From Anaerolineae bacterium (GTDB lineage: Bacteria > Chloroflexota > Anaerolineae > Aggregatilineales > Phototrophicaceae): DNA of 64,000 bases. The notes beneath the pieces are model-generated. The model made no database searches. It saw only the letters and a list, made by a program, of their open reading frames with translations, and had not been told where the DNA came from. Shown piece after piece: positions 28,775 to 37,033 of this stretch. Location: positions 27,987-91,986 of the forward strand of contig JAJDXR010000073.1 in NCBI GenBank assembly GCA_022823165.1. Direction: 5' to 3'. The position numbers were made by a program, and so were the translations under genes. Every line of letters starts with the position of its first letter. Positions within the stretch are counted from its first letter, which is position 1.

Positions 28775-29719
28775 TCAAGCATCCAGGATTTCCACGCGCG
28801 TTTCCTTCAGAATCTCAAGGTAATGGTCGTGAGTAAAATGCGCGCCGCCGGCATAGAGCGCGTTGACGGTTCCCGCCGCCACGCCGCGCCGCAGAGCTTC
28901 GGCAAGCTCCGCGCCGGCCGCCAGCGCTGTCACCAGCCCGGCGTACAAGCAATCGCCACTGGCGACCGGATCAACCGGCTGAATCGCCGGCGGCGTCGCC
29001 TGCGCCGCCAGGTCACGCGCAATCAAGAGCGCGCCTTCCGCTCCCAGCGAAATCACTACAATCCGAATACCGTCGGCGATCAGACCGCGCGCCAGAGCCA
29101 CCGCCTCAGCCCGCGTCTTCAGCGGAGCGCCCAGAGCCTCCGCGAATTCCTCGCGGTTTACTTTGATGGCGTAGGGCGCAGCCGCCAGAGCCTTTTTCAG
29201 CGGCGATTTGCTGCTGTCCACCCAGAGTTGAACGCCCGCGCCCCGCAGCCTCGCCACCAGATCCGCTGGAGCGTCTGGCGGCGCGCCGCCGGGCAGGCTG
29301 CCGCAGAGGCAGATGGCGTAAACATCGTCACGCGCCGCCACGCGGCAGATGTCGTCCGCCAGCGCCATCCAGTCCTCCGCGGCAATCCGGCCCGCCTCAT
29401 TGATGACCGTGGAGACGCCGCCAGACACAATGATCGTACAGGCGCGCGTTTCGCCCTCAAAGAACGTCCATTCGGCCGGATAGCCGTCAGCTTCCACCAT
29501 GGCCGCGACCGTCTCGCCGGTATAGCCGCCTAGCAGCCCCATCGCCAGCGGCTCGCCGCCCAGGATGCGCGCCGCGCGCAGGACATTCAGCCCTTTGCCG
29601 CCGGGCGCCGCAATGGCGGCGGGAATACGCGAAATACGGCCGATAGCGAAATCGGGTACAACCAAGGTGCGATCCAGAGCCGCATTGGGCGTCACACAGA
29701 CGATGGTCTCACGTTTCAT
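28775..29719 (-). CDS. PfkB-family sugar kinase (1-phosphofructokinase/tagatose-6-phosphate kinase type)
   Basis: 314 aa from the ATG at 29719 (MKRETIVCVTPNAALDRTL). The NAALDR start and GGKGLNVLRAARILGG correspond to the FruK/LacC subgroup of PfkB kinases. The C-terminal motif is PVASGDCLYAGLV, where the catalytic Asp is kept but the usual GAGD reads ASGD. It phosphorylates a sugar phosphate with ATP; the substrate cannot be told because no PTS or sugar operon is adjacent. It is divergent from the FHA gene. Confidence 0.87.
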   Translation of the reverse strand: MKRETIVCVTPNAALDRTLVVPDFAIGRISRIPAAIAAPGGKGLNVLRAARILGGEPLAMGLLGGYTGETVAAMVEADGYPAEWTFFEGETRACTIIVSGGVSTVINEAGRIAAEDWMALADDICRVAARDDVYAICLCGSLPGGAPPDAPADLVARLRGAGVQLWVDSSKSPLKKALAAAPYAIKVNREEFAEALGAPLKTRAEAVALARGLIADGIRIVVISLGAEGALLIARDLAAQATPPAIQPVDPVASGDCLYAGLVTALAAGAELAEALRRGVAAGTVNALYAGGAHFTHDHYLEILKETRVEILDA

Positions 29720-29887
29720 TCGCAGCGCCTTAACCCGCTGAATAGGGGCAACAGTACAACAGCGCATCACTCTCATCAAGGCAACGCTTCGCCTGCGCCA
29801 AGCCTGCCGAGCTACGCTGCCGAGGCCAACGTTGTTAGAATACGCTCCACCAGCTAGCGCAGTCATTCAACGCGAGAAAGTCGATTT

Positions 29888-31858
29888 ATGGCGGTCTTCG
29901 GACGCTTGGACGTGCTGTATCCCGATGGGCAAAGACAAAGCCACCAACTGGATGGCGAACGCTTGACTGTCGGCAGCGCCAGCGCCAATTACATTCGGCT
30001 CGCCGATGAGGCCGTGGCGGCCAGTCACTTCCGCATCGATGTCAAGGCCGATGTGGTCAGCATCACCGACCTCGACTCTGAAACCGGCACCTTTGTCTCA
30101 GGCCAGCGATTACAAGCGCAGGCGCCGCGAAAGCTGCGCGCTGTTGAGGAAATTCGGGTGGGCGCGCTGCGGCTGACGTATTATCAGCGCAACGACAGCC
30201 CCACGCAGGCAATGCCGGCCTTTGGCGAGCAAACCCAGCCCACCTGGCTTGACTTCCGCGCCAGCCTGCAAGGCGGCGAATTCCGCGTGTTCCCGGCCTC
30301 AAACGCCACCATCAGCCTGGAAGTCAGCAACCTCGGCCGGGCCGAAGCGAGCTTCAGCATCGAGACATCAGGATTGCCTGAAGGCTGGATTAAACCTGAA
30401 CGAGCGGTTTTTCCGCTGCCGGCCAATGAGACCACTCAGATTCAGTTCCAGATTAAGCCGGCGCGCCGCAGCGACATGAGCCCCGGCGACTATCCGCTCA
30501 CCATTTCGGTCAGGCGTCAAGGCGATCTGGACCAAGTGCTGCCGCTGGCGGCAATAATCCAGCTGGGCGGCTTCAGCGGGCTCAGCCTGGCGCTGGCGCC
30601 TGAACTGTGCCGGGACGGGGACAGTTTCAGCCTCTTTCTTCTCAACCAGGGCAACATACCGCTGCGGCTTGCCTTGGATCTTCGTCATCCGCAAGGCGGG
30701 CTAAGCGTCGCGCTTGACCAAACGCGGGTTGAGCTACCAGCGGGCGGGCGCCGGCGCATCAGCGGGCAGGCGCGGGCGCGGCGGCGGACGCTGATCGGCA
30801 AGCCCGTCGAGCGACCCTTTGCTGTGATCGCCAGGTCCATGGACCCTGGCGATTATTCAGTGGCGATACCGGCGCGGGTACGTGTTCAGCCGCGTTTGAG
30901 CTATCGCGCCGCCACAGCCCTTGCGCTCGCCCTGTTTGTTATGCTCCTGGCGGCCGCCGCCATATTTGTCGGGACACTTGAACCAGGCATTATTAGTTTC
31001 GAGCTTTCCCAGGCGCAAGTAGCCCGGGGGACGCCGGTTCAACTGGATTGGAGCGCGGCGAATGCCCAGCGCTATGTCATTGAGGTGGATCGCGCTCGCC
31101 TGGCCGACTTGCCCGGCGACGCCGAGGCCTACACCTTGGATACGGCCGGTTATGTCAAGCCGGTCGACATCGCGCTGATCGCGCTGCGAGGCGAGGCCAG
31201 AACTGTAGCGACGCGCCGACTTGATGTCTATGAGCCGCTTGTCATTGTCAGATTTGAAGCGAACCAGACGGCTATGCTGCGCCGGGTGGCAGAGTCTCTC
31301 ATTGTCCGCTGGGAAGTTACTGGCGCAGTCTCGCTTGACGTAAGTCATCCACTTGAATTCGAGACGCTGCGCGAATCCGCGTCCACAGCCATGCTTGGAG
31401 AAATTGAGCTGCGTGGCGCGCCAGACGACGACTTTGACATCAAGCTGATTGCCGTGGACGAGCGTGGAGCAGTCGCCGAACGCAGCATTACCATCACAGT
31501 GAAGGCGCCGGAATGCCTGCCGCTGCACGATGCGCTTCTGTATGCCGGACCCGGCCGGGGCTTCCAGCAGGTCCGGCTGGCGGTGGAGAATGTACCAGTG
31601 CTGGCGCGCGGAACAGTTGCAGACCGGGACTGGCTGCAAGTCGAGCTCGCCAGCGGACGAACGGGCTGGGGCCTCCGCAGCGACTTTGAGTGCAGAGGTT
31701 TTGACGTGGGCGCGCTGGCGCTGATAAGTGATGCGCCTCAATTGCCGACCGCCAGCGCGTCGCCGTCGCCAACGGCAGCGCCGACTGTCGCTGCGGCTCG
31801 GGCGGGATCGCCATCCGTGACTCCGCCACCGGCTTCGGCCGCCTCCGCCGAAAGCTAG
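29888..31858 (+). CDS. FHA-domain membrane protein with C-terminal SH3-like domain
   Basis: 656 aa. Residues about 20-100 are an FHA phosphothreonine-binding domain (LTVGSASANYIRL, SHFRI, TGTFVSGQRL). Residues 120-335 resemble beta-sandwich units with NLGRAEASF-type turns. One membrane helix spans about 341-363. The remaining part carries further beta domains, then a bacterial SH3-like segment (PGRGFQQVRLAVENVPV ... RDWLQVELASGRTGWGL) near residues 555-605, and a Pro/Ser/Thr-rich tail. Topology is probably cytoplasmic FHA and external SH3, which would link Ser/Thr phosphorylation inside to cell-wall contact outside; this is inference. No kinase gene is adjacent. Confidence 0.8.
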   Translation: MAVFGRLDVLYPDGQRQSHQLDGERLTVGSASANYIRLADEAVAASHFRIDVKADVVSITDLDSETGTFVSGQRLQAQAPRKLRAVEEIRVGALRLTYYQRNDSPTQAMPAFGEQTQPTWLDFRASLQGGEFRVFPASNATISLEVSNLGRAEASFSIETSGLPEGWIKPERAVFPLPANETTQIQFQIKPARRSDMSPGDYPLTISVRRQGDLDQVLPLAAIIQLGGFSGLSLALAPELCRDGDSFSLFLLNQGNIPLRLALDLRHPQGGLSVALDQTRVELPAGGRRRISGQARARRRTLIGKPVERPFAVIARSMDPGDYSVAIPARVRVQPRLSYRAATALALALFVMLLAAAAIFVGTLEPGIISFELSQAQVARGTPVQLDWSAANAQRYVIEVDRARLADLPGDAEAYTLDTAGYVKPVDIALIALRGEARTVATRRLDVYEPLVIVRFEANQTAMLRRVAESLIVRWEVTGAVSLDVSHPLEFETLRESASTAMLGEIELRGAPDDDFDIKLIAVDERGAVAERSITITVKAPECLPLHDALLYAGPGRGFQQVRLAVENVPVLARGTVADRDWLQVELASGRTGWGLRSDFECRGFDVGALALISDAPQLPTASASPSPTAAPTVAAARAGSPSVTPPPASAASAES

Positions 31859-31933
31859 CCCAGCGTCCAACCTTAAGCGCGACCTCTGATCAGCGGATAG
31901 CAGTCGCGCTCCCCTTCCCTCATTTTGGGGATG

Positions 31934-31953
31934 CCCGCAATACAGATTGCGGG
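31934..31953. repeat. hairpin in the gap before the chelatase-like genes
   Basis: Perfect stem CCCGCAAT/ATTGCGGG with loop ACAG, in a G-rich stretch 75 nt after the FHA gene stop. No T-run follows on either strand, so it is not a clear intrinsic terminator. Confidence 0.5.
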
Positions 31954-32093
31954 AAGGGGCTGGGGGATGGGGGTATGGTTGTCAACTCCGCTTAAATCGC
32001 CACTCCCGCCCAAGCTGACAATTGTCAGCCCATATCCGCTCGCGTATAATCGTGAATTCAGTTGAGTTTAGTCAGCAGGAAATCGGAAATTCC

Positions 32094-33215
32094 ATGAGCA
32101 ACAGACCGCCCGTTTATCCTTTCACCGCCATAGTCGCGCAGGATATGATGAAGCTCGCGCTGATACTTAACGCCATTGATATGCGTATCGGCGGCGTCTT
32201 AATCCGCGGCGAGCGCGGCACCGGCAAATCGACCGCCGCCCGCGCGCTGGCCGCCCTGCTGCCGGAGATCAGCGTCATCGCCGACTCGCCCTTCAACGAT
32301 GATCCGGCGCGGCCCGAGTCCTGGTCGGATTTCGCGCGGCAAAAGTACGAAGACTGCCCCGAAATCCCCATGGCAAAGCGGCGCATCAGCTTCGTCGATC
32401 TGCCCGTCAGCGCCACCGAAGACCGCGTGGTCGGCACACTCGATATCGAAAAGGCCATCCAATTTGGCGAGCGGCATTTTGACACCGGCGTCCTGGCCAA
32501 CGCCAACCGCGGCATCCTGTATGTCGATGAGATTAACCTGCTCGACGACCATATCGTCGACCTCCTGCTCGATAGCGCCGCCATGGGCGTTAATATCGTC
32601 GAGCGCGAAGGCATCAGTTTCAGTCATCCGGCGCGCTTTATCCTGGTGGGCACGATGAACCCTGAAGAAGGCGACCTGCGCCCGCAGTTGCTGGATCGTT
32701 TCGCACTGTCGGTCGATGTCACCGGCATCAAAGACGCTGCCGATCGCATTGAGATTCTCGAACGGCATATCGCTTACGAAAATGACCCTCTTGATTTCAA
32801 AGCCGAGTGGGATCCTGTTGATCAGCAGCTATCTGGGCGTATCGCCGCCGCCCGCGAAATCATCGACCAGGTCACGCATACGACGCACGACCTGCGCGTC
32901 ATCGCCAGCATCACCAGCGACTTGCGCATCGACGGCCACCGCGCCGATCTGGTGATACTTAAAGCGGCGCGCGCGCATGCCGCCTTTGAAGGCCGTACCG
33001 CCATCAATGACCGCGACATCACTATCGCCATCCGGCTGACGATTCCGCATCGCCTCAAGCGCGGCCCCTTCAGCGACGCCCAGGCCGATCTCAACGCGGT
33101 TGAATCGGCTGTTGACGAGAAGCGCCAGGAAATCGGCGAGGGCGAAGAAGAAGGCGAATACAGCGAAAACAGCGACGAGCAAGCGGCGCAGACTAAAAAA
33201 AAAGTGAGTCTGTAA
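32094..33215 (+). CDS. magnesium-chelatase-like AAA+ ATPase (ChlI/BchI type), zero-frame product
   Basis: 373 aa from the ATG at 32094. AAA+ ATPase with Walker A GERGTGKS (39-46), Walker B ILYVDE (141-146), the chelatase segment NRGILYVDEINLLDDHIVDLLLD, and the LRPQLLDRF sensor/finger region. It matches the AAA part of magnesium/cobalt-chelatase subunits and of the widespread AAA-VWA proteins of that group. The zero-frame ends in an acidic linker (GEGEEEGEYSENSDEQAAQ) then Lys-Lys-Lys-Val-Ser-Leu-stop, just after a run of nine A residues. The VWA domain that normally follows is in the -1 frame immediately downstream. There is no chlorophyll or cobalamin gene nearby, so metal and tetrapyrrole are unknown. 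Confidence 0.9.
   Translation: MSNRPPVYPFTAIVAQDMMKLALILNAIDMRIGGVLIRGERGTGKSTAARALAALLPEISVIADSPFNDDPARPESWSDFARQKYEDCPEIPMAKRRISFVDLPVSATEDRVVGTLDIEKAIQFGERHFDTGVLANANRGILYVDEINLLDDHIVDLLLDSAAMGVNIVEREGISFSHPARFILVGTMNPEEGDLRPQLLDRFALSVDVTGIKDAADRIEILERHIAYENDPLDFKAEWDPVDQQLSGRIAAAREIIDQVTHTTHDLRVIASITSDLRIDGHRADLVILKAARAHAAFEGRTAINDRDITIAIRLTIPHRLKRGPFSDAQADLNAVESAVDEKRQEIGEGEEEGEYSENSDEQAAQTKKKVSL
33195..33203 (+). promoter_or_regulatory. A9 slippery run at the AAA+/VWA junction (candidate frameshift or transcript-slippage site)
   Basis: Nine consecutive A bases, read in zero frame as AAA AAA AAA after ACT, contain the slippery heptamer A-AAA-AAA. A -1 shift here leaves the AAA+ frame, which stops at 33213-33215, and enters the VWA frame, open from 33197 to 34171, giving about 692 aa. 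Known precedents for A-run recoding include dnaX of Thermus. A homopolymer sequencing error would look the same. Confidence 0.6.
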
Positions 33216-34171
33216 GCGGCGAAGGCGAGCCGCAAGAACAGGAGCTCGGCCAGACCGAAGCCGCCCCGCAAGACGTCTTCCCGACCTCGGACGCGCGCTG
33301 GTGGGAAGGCGGGCAGCAAATCGAATCCAAAGCCGAATTCGAGACGCGCAAGCTCAATACCCAGCTGGACCGCATGACGCGGCGTCAGTCCGGGCGCCGC
33401 TCGACCACGCGAACCGACCGCAAACGCGGGCGTTACGTGCGCGCCAAGCAAGCCGGCGAGAAACCGCGCGACATCGCCTTTGACGCCACCCTGCGCGCCG
33501 CGGCGCCCTTCCAGGTGGAACGCGGCGAGCAGAAGCAGGCAACAGGCATGGCTTACGCCCTGCGCAAGACCGACCTGCAAGAGAAAGTTCGCGTCCGCAA
33601 AGCCAGCAACTTAATCATGTTCACGGTCGATGCTTCCTGGAGCATGGCCGTCTCGGAGCGCATGCAGGCTACCAAAGGCGCCATCATGTCGCTGCTGACC
33701 GACGCCTATCAGCGGCGCGATCGCGTGGGTTTAGTCGTCTTTCAGAAGGACCGCGCCTCGCTGGTGCTGCCGCCGACCAATTCGGTGGTCTTGGCCAAGC
33801 AAGCCATGTCGGATATCCCCGTGGGCGGCAAGACGCCGCTCTCGGCCGGGCTGCTGCTGACCTATGAGTCGGTCATGCGCGAGAAAAACTTGAATCCGGA
33901 TGTGATGCCGATGATGATCCTGCTGACCGACGGCGCCGGCAATGTGTCCATCAGCGATTCGATTTCGCCGCAGGACGAGGCGCATTCCATCGCCCGCCGC
34001 ATCCACGAAGCCGAGATCCGCACGGTCACGATCAATATGGAGCATGTCGCTTTCGATCAAGGCCTGGCGCAGCGCCTGGCTGACCAGCTCGGGGGACCCT
34101 GCTACACACTGGCGCAGATACGGGCGGACAACCTGCTCGATACTGTGCGCGCTGAGATGGACAAGATGTAG
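33197..34171 (+). CDS. VWA-domain protein (ChlD/BchD type), -1 frame continuation of the AAA+ gene
   Basis: This frame opens at 33197, right after a stop at 33194-33196, and has no ATG, GTG or TTG until the ATG at 33374 (265 aa form). The 59 codons before that ATG still read as a conserved-looking acidic then basic linker (WWEGGQQIESKAEFETRKLN), followed by GRRSTTRTDRKRGRYVRAKQ, typical of fused chelatase subunit D-like proteins. The VWA domain has a complete MIDAS: DASWS, Thr in GGKTPLSAG, and Asp in LLTDGAGN. It therefore looks like the C-terminal half of one AAA-VWA protein. Whether it is made by frameshifting, by independent initiation at 33374, or is an assembly artefact cannot be decided here. 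Confidence 0.85.
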   Translation, partial: KKSESVSGEGEPQEQELGQTEAAPQDVFPTSDARWWEGGQQIESKAEFETRKLNTQLDRMTRRQSGRRSTTRTDRKRGRYVRAKQAGEKPRDIAFDATLRAAAPFQVERGEQKQATGMAYALRKTDLQEKVRVRKASNLIMFTVDASWSMAVSERMQATKGAIMSLLTDAYQRRDRVGLVVFQKDRASLVLPPTNSVVLAKQAMSDIPVGGKTPLSAGLLLTYESVMREKNLNPDVMPMMILLTDGAGNVSISDSISPQDEAHSIARRIHEAEIRTVTINMEHVAFDQGLAQRLADQLGGPCYTLAQIRADNLLDTVRAEMDKM

Positions 34172-34207
34172 CGGCAAGGCGTCTAGGATTTGCCGAGTGA
34201 ATATGGA

Positions 34208-34300
34208 TTAAAGTCGCCGGACAATCAGCCAGACCGCCGCGCCGATGGCAATGATTAAACTTAGTATCAGAAGCTCCGCGCCGAAGAATGACTCTGCCAT
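34208..34300 (-). CDS. 30-residue single-helix membrane peptide (candidate small protein)
   Basis: A short frame of 30 codons plus stop from the ATG at 34300, with a tandem in-frame ATG at 34303 and GGAG 5 nt before the inner ATG. The product starts MAESFFGAE, continues as about 18 hydrophobic residues (LLILSLIIAIGAAVWLIV), and ends Arg-Arg-Leu, a positive-inside layout. It lies between the VWA gene and the C45 peptidase, opposite in strand to both. Its composition is typical of real small membrane proteins, but there is no homology evidence. Confidence 0.4.
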   Translation of the reverse strand: MAESFFGAELLILSLIIAIGAAVWLIVRRL

Positions 34301-34395
34301 CATATCTCCATTTCCGGGAAGTGGATCCTAAGCACTATATGATTTAGTACAATCACAATATAATCCAATTATCCAAAATATCCTAAGAGCAGGGT

Positions 34396-35487
34396 ATGAA
34401 ATCCATCCGCGTTATCAAACTCTCGGGTACGCCCTACGACATGGGCTACGCCCACGGCCAGCGCTTCCACGACGAAATTCACATGTTCACCGAAGAGCGC
34501 GTCCGCCTCAGCCAGGACAGCGACTGGACCGGCCACAATCTGTCGCGCGCGGCCGTGATCGCCCTGGCCGAAGCCTGCGTGGCCGAACACCAGGCCTACG
34601 CGCCCGACCTCATGGACGAGCTGCAAGGCATGGCCGACGCTACCGGACTCAGCCTGGCCGAGCTGGTCATCAACAACGGCTTCACTGATTTCATCGATGT
34701 GGTCTACAACCTGGGCGCTGAAGCTGAACCGGCCCTTGCGCCGCCGCTGGTCGCCGACAATTGCACGGCCTTCATGGTGCCGCCAAGCCGCGGCGCCAGC
34801 GGACAGGCCTTCCTGGGGCAGACTTGGGATATGCACGCCACAGCCACGCCCTACGTGATCTTGATTCACGGACAGCCAGAGGCTGCGCCCGAGTTTCTGA
34901 CTTTCACGATAACCGGCTGTGTAGGCATGATCGGCATGAACAGCGAGGGCATTTGCGTCGGCATCAATAATCTCATGGCGACCGACGGCCAAATCGGCGT
35001 GACCTGGCCCTTTGTCGTGCGCAAGATCCTGGGGCAGACGGACATCGACGCCGCGCTCGAACGCCTGACCGGCGCCAAGCTGGCCGGCGCGCACAATTAC
35101 CAGTTGCTGGACAGCCAGGGCCGCGGCTACGAAGTCGAGGCGATGTCGACATCCCGCCACGTGCAAGAATTGGCTGAGGAGACCATCACGCACACCAATC
35201 ATTGCTTGATTCAGCAAAACCTGGACGTGGCCCGCGAACGGCCGCCATCCTCACAGAACAGCTCGGAAAATCGACTGCGCCGCGCCCGCGAGCTATTGGC
35301 GAATGACGCCGTAACCATCGACGACCTGATGGCGCTGACCCGCGACGAAGCGGCCATCTGCACCCGCCCCAAACCGCCGATGCGCGTTGAAAGCTGCGGC
35401 GCCGCCATCATGAGCCCGACCAGCGGCGACTTCTGGTCGGTCTGGGGTATCCCGGCCGATAACGAATACGAGCATTTCGTCATCTGA
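34396..35487 (+). CDS. C45-family autoproteolytic acyltransferase/hydrolase
   Basis: 363 aa resembling the acyl-CoA:6-aminopenicillanate acyltransferase (AAT) group of Ntn hydrolases. N-terminal GTPYDMGYAHGQRFHDEI is the family's typical opening. DNCTAFMV near residue 120 offers Cys as the N-terminal nucleophile after self-cleavage, with LGQTWDMHAT and GCVGMIGMNSEGICVGINNL following. These proteins hydrolyse or transfer acyl groups on amides; the natural substrate is unknown. No penicillin biosynthesis genes are present. No signal peptide is visible. Start ATG 34396. Confidence 0.87.
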   Translation: MKSIRVIKLSGTPYDMGYAHGQRFHDEIHMFTEERVRLSQDSDWTGHNLSRAAVIALAEACVAEHQAYAPDLMDELQGMADATGLSLAELVINNGFTDFIDVVYNLGAEAEPALAPPLVADNCTAFMVPPSRGASGQAFLGQTWDMHATATPYVILIHGQPEAAPEFLTFTITGCVGMIGMNSEGICVGINNLMATDGQIGVTWPFVVRKILGQTDIDAALERLTGAKLAGAHNYQLLDSQGRGYEVEAMSTSRHVQELAEETITHTNHCLIQQNLDVARERPPSSQNSSENRLRRARELLANDAVTIDDLMALTRDEAAICTRPKPPMRVESCGAAIMSPTSGDFWSVWGIPADNEYEHFVI

Positions 35488-35803
35488 ACTCCAAGGTCGC
35501 GACCTTATAGCCGCCCAGTCGACTCCCATCTCCGCCAGCCTGAAAGCACCTGCGCCTTAACAACCGAATCGCGCCGGTGACTCCCCTCAATTCAAAAGGC
35601 CTGCGTACGGGCGAGCCGGTGGCTCTCCCCTGCAATAGGAGTCTGAACCGCAGATGCCGGATTGCCAGATTGCCGAAAATATTTTGTCCTCGGCAATTGC
35701 CACAGTTAAGGCTCGGCAACTTTGGGCGATATGTACGAAATGTATGGATGCCCTTCCTACATGATGTACAATGATTCTGTCGGCACTGCGCAGGAGACAA
35801 GTC
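35488..35803. other. non-coding gap before ald
   Basis: 316 nt without a credible gene. An imperfect dyad of ATGTAC and GTACAT-like half sites lies near 35732-35770, around a TACAAT hexamer at about 35766, just upstream of ald. It could be a promoter or regulator site but no good -35 box pairs with it. Confidence 0.35.
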
Positions 35804-36949
35804 ATGATCATCGGCATCCTCAAAGAAATCAAAGTTGACGAGCATCGGGTCGCGCTGCCGCCTTCGGGTGTACGAGAATTTGCCAGGCGCGGGCATGCGG
35901 TTTATGCGCAAAGTGGACTGGGCGAAGGCAGCGGATTCCCCGACTCTGAGTACCAGGCCTCCGGCGCGGAAATGCTGGACTCAGCGGCCGACGTCTGGTC
36001 GCGGGCCGACATGATCATCAAGGTCAAGGAGCCGCAGCCCAGCGAATACGCCTATCTCCATCCGGATCTCATCCTCTTCACCTACCTGCATCTGGCTGCG
36101 GAAGAAGCGCTTGCCTTTGCCCTGCTTGATAGCGGCGTAACCGGCATCGCCTATGAAACGGTCGAAGACGGCGCGGGCCGGCTGCCCTTGCTGGAACCCA
36201 TGAGCGAGGTGGCCGGGCGCATGGCCGCCCAGGTCGTATCGCATTATCTGGAGCGCCACAAGGGCGGTCGCGGTGTATTGATGGGCGGCGTGCCGGGCGT
36301 GGCCGCGGCGCATGTCGTCATTCTGGGCGCGGGCACGGTCGGCGCAAACGCGGCCAAAATCGCGCTGGGTATGGGCGCGCGCGTTACGCTGCTCGATATC
36401 AATCTCGATCGTCTGCGCTACCTGGCGGATGTGCTGGACGGCAATCTGACGACCTTGTATTCCAATTGGGTCAATATCGGCCGCGCGATTCAGACGGCTG
36501 ATGCTTTGATCGGCTCGGTCTTGATCGCCGGCGCCCGCGCGCCCATGCTGGTAACCCGCGACATACTGCCGACCATGCCCAAAGGCAGCGTGATCGTCGA
36601 TGTCGCCGTCGACCAGGGCGGCTGCGTGGAGACCACCCGACCGACCACACACAGCGAGCCTACCTTCGTCATTGATGGCGTCCTGCACTACGGCGTAGCC
36701 AATATGCCCGGCGCGGTGCCGCGAACGTCCAGCCTGGCGCTGGCCAACGCCACCCTGCCCTACGCCCTGCAGATTGCTGACCAGGGTACGGAGGTGGCGC
36801 TGGCCGGCAACCCGGCCCTGCTCAAGGGACTCAACACCTTTGCCGAGCAGTGTACGCATCCGGCAGTGGCCGATACCTTTGGCCTCGACTATATCGAGCC
36901 TGAGCGCGCGCTGGAGCAAGAGGCTCTGCACGCGCTGCTGGCGCTCTAA
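35804..36949 (+). CDS. ald: alanine dehydrogenase
   Basis: 381 aa from the ATG at 35804, with AGGAG 7 nt upstream. The enzyme interconverts L-alanine and pyruvate with NAD. N-terminal GILKEIKVDEHRVAL contains the substrate-binding Arg. The Rossmann motif reads VVILGAGTVGANAAKIALGMGA, and HYGVANMPGAVPRTSSLAL with catalytic His is near the end, all as in Ald/PntA-like proteins. Full length. It may allow use of alanine as a nitrogen or carbon source. Confidence 0.95.
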   Translation: MIIGILKEIKVDEHRVALPPSGVREFARRGHAVYAQSGLGEGSGFPDSEYQASGAEMLDSAADVWSRADMIIKVKEPQPSEYAYLHPDLILFTYLHLAAEEALAFALLDSGVTGIAYETVEDGAGRLPLLEPMSEVAGRMAAQVVSHYLERHKGGRGVLMGGVPGVAAAHVVILGAGTVGANAAKIALGMGARVTLLDINLDRLRYLADVLDGNLTTLYSNWVNIGRAIQTADALIGSVLIAGARAPMLVTRDILPTMPKGSVIVDVAVDQGGCVETTRPTTHSEPTFVIDGVLHYGVANMPGAVPRTSSLALANATLPYALQIADQGTEVALAGNPALLKGLNTFAEQCTHPAVADTFGLDYIEPERALEQEALHALLAL

Positions 36950-37033
36950 TGGCCTCAAAGCGGGCGATGCCGTCAGCCAAGTTTGACGAGCTTCGCGCCA
37001 TCAATAGCCATTGGTTTGCTTGAAACTTGGTGT

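Noticed and set aside
31920..31990. Hairpin after the FHA gene as an intrinsic terminator
   Set aside because: The stem is good, but no T-run follows on either strand.
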